Shown here in pieces: positions 58,165-64,000 of a stretch of DNA of 64,000 nucleotides. The first letter of the stretch is position 1. Each line of letters begins with the position of its first letter. The stretch is from Pochonia chlamydosporia 170. Its lineage: Eukaryota > Ascomycota > Sordariomycetes > Hypocreales > Clavicipitaceae. The notes under the pieces were generated by a model. It was given only the letters and a program-made list of their open reading frames with translations. It did not search any database and was not told where the DNA came from. The DNA is taken from assembly GCF_001653235.2 (NCBI RefSeq), contig NC_035794.1:3224001-3288000 (forward strand). The letters are read 5' to 3'. A program made the position numbers and the translations under genes.

Positions 58165-60566
58165 CTAACCGATCGTGATGGTTGTGTTTCTCTCCTCTCT
58201 GACAAAATCCATCAAGCTATTCAATTCAGGTCTCGTCGTATGATTAACCAAGAAAATGGCGGGCTTGCCAAAGGGTGCCTCAACCGTGACAGTAGAGCCT
58301 CCCCGATAAGTCGCATCAGACCAAACATGAGTGTACGATGTGCTCGATGACCCTGGCAGGTATACCTGCAATTTGGAGACACCGGCATCAACAACAGGTG
58401 CCACGTATAGGCTTGATCCGAGGTAAAAGCTCTCATACCCAATCTGTCGCGCACGCCGATCATCTGGGTGCAAAAGCACGGGGAGGCGAAGTAGCGGCCA
58501 ACCCTTGACGGCCGACTCATTGTCCAACACGTATCTACGGTACGGTGCCAGGGCCTTGAAGAGTCTAGCGTTGTAAGAGAACCATCGCAGGGTTGACGAA
58601 TTCGTGTATGATTGCGCGTTGATCTGAGGAATGTTGCCTTCGTGTGTTCGGAAGACGGCGCTCGACACGGCGCCCAGCTCGCCCCATCTGCCGAGTAACT
58701 CCTCTGTGCGGCCGATGGCACCTTGGGGGTTCTGAGCGTTGGGGATTACGAATGTTGACGTGTAGCCGCCAATGTCTGAATGCGAGTGGGCGTAGCCTGA
58801 GATGCCCATGTGGCCAAGAATCGTGACGACTGATTTGATGCCGTCGTTACGATCCCAGGATATTCCCTGATCACCTGCCCAAAACAGATTCATAGAGGTG
58901 ATGGAACCCATCGAGACCGATCGATGGAATATGACAGCGTCATCTGCTCGGCTAGAAGACAATCCTCGAATGAAGTCTTGCTGCAGATCTGCCCACTGCC
59001 GGGGGTATACATTGTGATATGCCCGAGCACTTGACGACCAGTTGCTCAGCCCCGTATCCGAAGTTACTGGAGTATACTCTCCAAAATCACACATGTACCC
59101 TGAAATATTGGCATTCCATACTTGAGTGGCGAGGATGCTAGAGAACCAGCTTCGGGCCTTGTCGTTTGTCAAGTCCAGAATGCCTGCCTCGATACCAGGT
59201 CCGCTGGCAACTACAGATGTCGCGCCAGTAGTCTTGTTCAAGATCATGTACTTTCCACGGCCTGCTTCCTCGAATAAATTTCTTCTATATCCGTCGGGCT
59301 TCGAGCTGACGTCCGCCACAAACGGATTAATGTATGACAATGTCCGTAGCGAGTATTGGTCTTGAAGGCGCTGCACAAACTTTGGCCAGTCTGGATACAG
59401 CTGCGTGTCAGATTCCCAATTCCACCATAACCTAGAAATGTTAATGCCTGTAGGAGTCGATTGCAGCCGTGTGCCAGTCCTGAATATGTCAATATACGAA
59501 CAAACCTATGCTACCTGATAGTGTAGTTCACTTACCAATCCTGCAGCCAAACACCAACAACAGGGCAATCTGCGCCGCGGGCTTCCTTTACAACTTTCTC
59601 AACCTTGGTCTCTCCACCTTGAATACCAATAACCGCGCCGTCGTCTACCCATTTGGGGAGAGGACGCATTTTGCCTGTGTAGTCTGCAACGGCGCCAATG
59701 ACATCCAGCATGCTCTCTCCTTGAAGAAGCTGCCCCGAAACACTGAGCCCGTCATATTTCACGGACACGCGGTCTGGATGAGTGAAATCGAAGTTGGCGT
59801 AGTTGGTCGCGTTCTTGCTGAGGTAAAAAGCGTTCGCCTTTGTGCTGATGTACTGCGGTAGGGCTGTGTAAGTGGTAAACTTGTCTCCGCCTGCAAAGAA
59901 ACCAACAAGATTCTGAATCATAGTGTTAGGTTCATCCCCGCGGCCCATGCCTTGCTCCCGAGAGAAGATCGGAATAGACTGGTTCTTGAGAGAAGCAAAA
60001 GAAGCTTGTGCCCCGAGACCGTAGAAGTCCTCATCCGCGCTGGACTTGAATGTGACAACAACCCTGGTTAGTTCGTTTTTGCTGCCATTCTCTGAAGTAA
60101 CATCGATCTGGAAAGCAACTCGATTGGGCAAATCTTTTGGCACCCAAAAGTTTGCCGAAAAGCTGCCGCCAATTGATCCGTCGATGGATGCGCCGCAGTT
60201 CCCCAGAGTGCCCTTTACCGCAACGCTGTGACAGATCAGACTATTGTCCCAGTATTGGTATTCCAATTTCGTCACATTCATGTCCCGGCATGACGGTTGA
60301 TTGCTCGGTGTAATCTTGAAGTTGCCTCCTTCGCCGACGATGGTATCGTGACCTGAACTTGCGCTTAGAAAGTTCTGCCGCGGCGCTGTTGACCAAATCT
60401 CAGTGCCATTCCGGACAATGACAATTTGACTCGATGATCCAGACCAAGCCAATTGGTAGCCGTTTCCCAGTCCCCATTTGGAGGAGTCACTGGAACTCAC
60501 GGCAAGACAAGCAGTTCCGTAGTAGAGCACTACTGCAGCGACTTCGAGGTAACGCCGAAACTTCAT
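58165..60566 (-). CDS. Secreted GH31 alpha-glycosidase, sulfoquinovosidase-like, 781 aa
   Basis: Exons 59536-60566 and 58165-59479 join in phase across a 56 bp intron (GTAAGT donor, TTCAG acceptor) splitting Trp344. The ATG at 60566 gives a signal peptide (YLEVAAVVLYYGTACLA); an upstream TTG is ignored. GH31 marks: VVGVWLQDWTGTR, LSYINPFVA, nucleophile Asp475 in GYMCDFGEYTP, acid/base Asp547 in FWAGDQ, and HSDIGGYTS. Residues that bind the sulfonate sugar in E. coli YihQ (Gln288, Arg301, Trp304, Tyr508) line up with Gln342, Arg360, Trp363 and Tyr583. That predicts release of sulfoquinovose from sulfolipid glycosides, here outside the cell. Other GH31 activities remain possible. A Zn2Cys6 gene lies upstream on the same strand. 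Confidence 0.85.
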
Positions 60567-61186
60567 TGCGGCGTTGCAACTCTTTTGCGTTTCCAATCAG
60601 TCACATACCACGGGCCACGAAAATGACCCCAAGAGAGAAGTCGTCCAGTTGAGTTTCAAGTCACATAGTGCCCATCTGTGAGTTTACCAACTACGGTTTT
60701 CGGATTCGGCCTTGGATCTTGACGAACGTTGCCTCGGAAATTAAATGCGGGATTGACTTTAGCCTGATTGTTTGAACCTTTAAAAGAGGAAAATTCCCCG
60801 CAAATAAAACGACATTTAGCGCTTCATAACTAGTGATTGCGGGGATAAAATTGTTGTCAGGACTTGGGACCTGCCTTGCTAGCTTAGGCGACTACTCCGT
60901 GAGAAGTTTAGCAAACTGTCACTTTCAACACTTCTGTCCCACAATCTGTCAAGTAGGAACAGACGCAGCTAACACTATGGTATGAACGGAGAAGAGTGTC
61001 CGATATTTGAGGCGTCTGGCACACGCCTGCCTTGTTCAAATAGTTTAAGCCACTTAGTTTGAAACTTTGACGAAGCGACAGGTCCGAAATAAAACGAAAC
61101 TCGCCCACGATGTATCGGTGGCGGAAGCGGCCGAAGGGCCGGACTCATAGCTTCGGGTTAACAAATCCCTCCAAGTTTCGTGCTAC
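60567..61186. promoter_or_regulatory. Upstream region of the GH31 gene
   Basis: About 620 bp between the regulator's stop and the GH31 start, with no coding frame of note. As the two genes are in tandem, it should contain the GH31 promoter. No binding site can be named. Confidence 0.4.
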
Positions 61187-63627
61187 CTATAACAGAAATG
61201 AGCCTCTCTCCATCATCATACCTGCCATGATGCTCTCTACATCAGCTCGGCAACCTAGATAGTCTTGTGCTTCACGCACACGCTCCATCAGGGCCTGAAC
61301 GCGACTTGCACTACTTGGTACAGCTCCAGACATCTCATCTCTGCGCCATCTTTGACCAGTCACGACTACCTCACCACCCCAGGAGGAGGTCACCTCGTTC
61401 ATAAAGCCTAATATCCAGTCCGCATGTAACTCATCCCTGGTTTCGATGCCAGCCATAAACAGCGGCAAGGGCCAGAGCATAGAACGCGGAATCTTGCGTG
61501 ACCACGATGGTGCGGTACCTGGTCTCTGGTGAGCTTTGCGGAGATGCAACGCAATTTGCATGATCTCTCTGGCTGCCGCTTTTGCGGTGTCTTCACTCCG
61601 AACGTTGGGGTGCAGTATTCGCGACCAAAGAATCTTGGCCGTCAAAAACACTGCATAGCATGAAAGCCATTGCAGTGAAGCTCGTTTCATCGGGCGGGAG
61701 TTATGAGCAGAGCTCCGTATGTCAACTCCCTGTGCCACAGTCATGCCTGTTGATCCAGGAGAGCATGCATGTGAGGAATTTCCAGTGGGTGAGACGGACT
61801 CTGGAGATTGTGCATTTGGTGCATCCGTTACCATACTGTTTATCCTGCTCGTTGCTGCCATGAAACTATGCCGCCGTGGCCCGGTGGGAGAGTGTTGCTG
61901 TTGCAATACCGCTGCAGATGGATTGGTAGCAATTGCAAGTCCAAATTCGACATCCATGCGTCGAATATCAATATCAATGGTCGCAATTTTAGCTTTCTCC
62001 AGTTCCCTATATTCCGCTGATTCGACTTTTGTCTCAGAGTTTTGTTTCCAGGATCGGTATCGCAGCATATTGGCGATTAAGCAGAAAGTCTCATGTGTCC
62101 TGACTGAGACGGGTGCCTTTTCAACATCTTGCAACATTTCTTCGGCAGGGTATGATCTCCCAAATATTTCTGATAGGTATAGATGTGATCTATCGCATAT
62201 GTATTGGTAATCAGGATGATCAGATATAGCATCCAAGAGTGTTGTCGCCACCACCCTACGGTTTTCGATGTTGTCTGCCTGTTTCTTTGAGGAAAATATA
62301 GAGACCCGAACATGCAAATAACCAAGCCAAAGGAGTATCTGACACCCAAAAGCTGACAGTTTTGGGCCACTGAGTATCTGGTGAAGTCCCAATTTAAGAT
62401 CACCCAGGTGCCGAAGAATGCAGTCTAGGTCATCGTTGAGCACAGCACATCGACAAAGAAACAGAGTCGAACAGATGATGATTTCTGCAGGAGACGATAG
62501 TACATCCATCTCTGAAGAATTCACCGGTGGTGAGGATACCCAATCTGAGTTATATTGCAGTCTCTGAATCTCGGCAGAGGCTTGGCTGTAGTATTCCTTC
62601 CATGCTGTGCTGTCTGGTTTACAAGTCAATGCCCAGTGTTTGGCTGCCCATGCCAACACGGCAAGGCGAAAGGGCGATGCCGGGCAGCAGCGCGGGCTCC
62701 GTATAAAATCCAGCACAAACCGGAGGTAGTTTCCTTTGCCGTCGTCTTTGAGGGAATATGCCCAGCCTCCGATACATTGTTCATAGTGCTGGAAAAAGAA
62801 CGAATCGTCTTTGTCACTGTCCCCATTCAGAAACATATGATCGGCACTGGGTGTTCTCGTCGACTTAACCCTAGGGCGTTTTCTCCGTACTGCATCTCGG
62901 TCTACATATTCGGCGGCATTTGTCAAGTCTTCCATTACTGCTCCGTCTACCTCTGCTGGATCAGAGGACGTCGGAGTAGCACCTGAACGAGCTGTACCAT
63001 TCTCACCGGGTATTCCCGCTTCTGCATACAGTTGGCCATTGGGGAGAGCCCATTCTGGTGATTCCGGAAAATCTGTCGCACAAGTGAGGAATGGGTCGAG
63101 AGAAAAGTCAAAGTCCCAAGTGCTGCTCATGGGCAACTGGTCAATCGCATCCAAGTACCCATGGTATGGCGACTCCGATAATTGCGTCGCAACACTTTTA
63201 TCAACTTCCGGTATATTCGGTCTCAACAGATCGACCTGTGTGCCGGGTAGAGGAGTCTCCTCAGAAGCGTTGTAAGCTAAATTGCTAGAGTCAAATGAGG
63301 ATTGCGGCTTGGCCAACCCAGCACTTTGCGAATGAGGTCTCGGAGCAACACTTGGTTTCGTCTTTGATAGACCCCCAACCGACACTTTCATATTTGCGTC
63401 AAACGAGGTTTGGCAAGTAATGTTCATTCTTGAACAGTTTCGGCACGGATCACCACCACCACATCGCACCTTGCGTTTCCGACAGGTTAAGCACCCTATT
63501 CAAGGCAGTTAGTGGTTGAAACTAGTTAGAGAAGGATTTGGTATGCCAGCGATGTCAAACTGGGGACCTGGAAACTAGCCTCCGGTATATTCTTACCGTG
63601 GAAGCTTCTTCGCAAAGCCTGGCTCAT
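61187..63627 (-). CDS. Zn2Cys6 transcription factor, 779 aa
   Basis: Exons 63597-63627 (10 residues) and 61187-63495 join in phase (GTAAGA donor, ATAG acceptor). Joined, the N-terminus gives a zinc cluster C12-X2-C15-X6-C22-X5-C28-X2-C31-X6-C38 with the basic run RKRKVR, the Gal4-type DNA-binding signature. A Ser/Pro-rich linker and an acidic, negatively charged region (about 100-220) follow. Then comes the fungal-specific regulatory domain with FFFQHYEQCIGGW near 225 and helical segments to the C-terminus (WPLPLFMAGIETRDELHADW, QDYLGCRADVESIM). This resembles the Fungal_trans_2 type. Full length and intact. It lies directly upstream of the GH31 gene on the same strand, so local regulation of that gene is possible but unproven. 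Confidence 0.85.
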
Positions 63628-64000
63628 TCTGTAAGCTTGTGCAGTCTTCAAGGCAACATGTTGTAGTCATTGTAATCTCTGCCGAGTTGGGGGAAACGTT
63701 GACTCAAGTCAATGACCAGGACTCCATTGGAAGACAGAATCTGCGGGGACTGGCACTATTTATCAAGCCACAGCTCTCAACTCTTTTGCAGCACATCAGC
63801 TGGGCATTGGGGTATTTGGGGGATGGGGTCTGGTGGATTTGAGTCCATGGCCATGTGGGGAAATTGGAGTTTCGCGGCAGGCAACATTGTAAGAATGAGA
63901 TAACACTAAGAGATTTAGTCTTTGTCCTGTTGCCTTCATGAATCTGACCTTCTGTCACTAGAGCAGCTACACTGGTGCGAGACAAACATATTGACATGTC
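63628..64000. other. Window end, no recognised gene
   Basis: About 370 bp upstream of the Zn2Cys6 gene, presumably its promoter. Overlapping short frames on both strands carry no motifs. Confidence 0.45.

Overview
The window looks like nuclear DNA from a filamentous ascomycete. Genes are split by short GT-AG introns (about 37-120 bp) with CTAAC/CTAAT-type branch sites. Several proteins belong to fungus-specific families (Zn2Cys6 regulators, a LYC1-type lysine acetyltransferase, a TOK-type two-pore potassium channel, GH71 alpha-1,3-glucanase). Family resemblance suggests Sordariomycetes/Hypocreales, but that is inference. No tRNA, rRNA, CRISPR array or intact transposon was seen. Exon joins below were built by hand from splice signals, reading phase and family motifs.

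Layout. 0-8.8 kb: a regulator-like protein, an SDR oxidoreductase tail-to-tail with it, a Zn2Cys6 regulator that appears broken, and a very short Zn2Cys6 protein. 9.8-21.8 kb: LYC1, a GNAT acetyltransferase, a TauD-like dioxygenase remnant, a membrane-tailed fatty aldehyde dehydrogenase, and a DUF1399/GRDP-like protein with a Gly/Cys-rich tail. 23.6-30.6 kb: a secreted bacterial-type solute-binding protein, a fructosamine-kinase-like gene with a frameshift, a heavily decayed GH18 chitinase, and an ankyrin-repeat protein. 32-45 kb: a methyltransferase, a Cys-rich cell-surface protein, an 828-residue membrane glycoprotein, an amidohydrolase lacking the usual metal ligands, a GH3 beta-glucosidase and a PhyH dioxygenase. 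45.6-52 kb: a small Cys-rich secreted protein, an APH-like kinase with an internal stop, a 5'-truncated NMN adenylyltransferase and a secreted GH71 enzyme. 52.3-64 kb: a TOK-type channel, a fatty-acid-hydroxylase-family protein, a secreted GH31 enzyme with sulfoquinovosidase signature residues, and a Zn2Cys6 regulator.

Themes. The window is rich in secreted carbohydrate-active enzymes and surface proteins and in regulators, but has no secondary-metabolite backbone gene. At least six loci carry lesions (stops, a one-base frameshift, truncations). The chitinase shows the G-to-A pattern expected of repeat-induced point mutation (RIP). Together this suggests an accessory, fast-turnover compartment. 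The most interesting intact locus is the secreted sulfoquinovosidase-like GH31 (58.2-60.6 kb) beside a Zn2Cys6 regulator, which could release sulfoquinovose from plant or algal sulfolipid.
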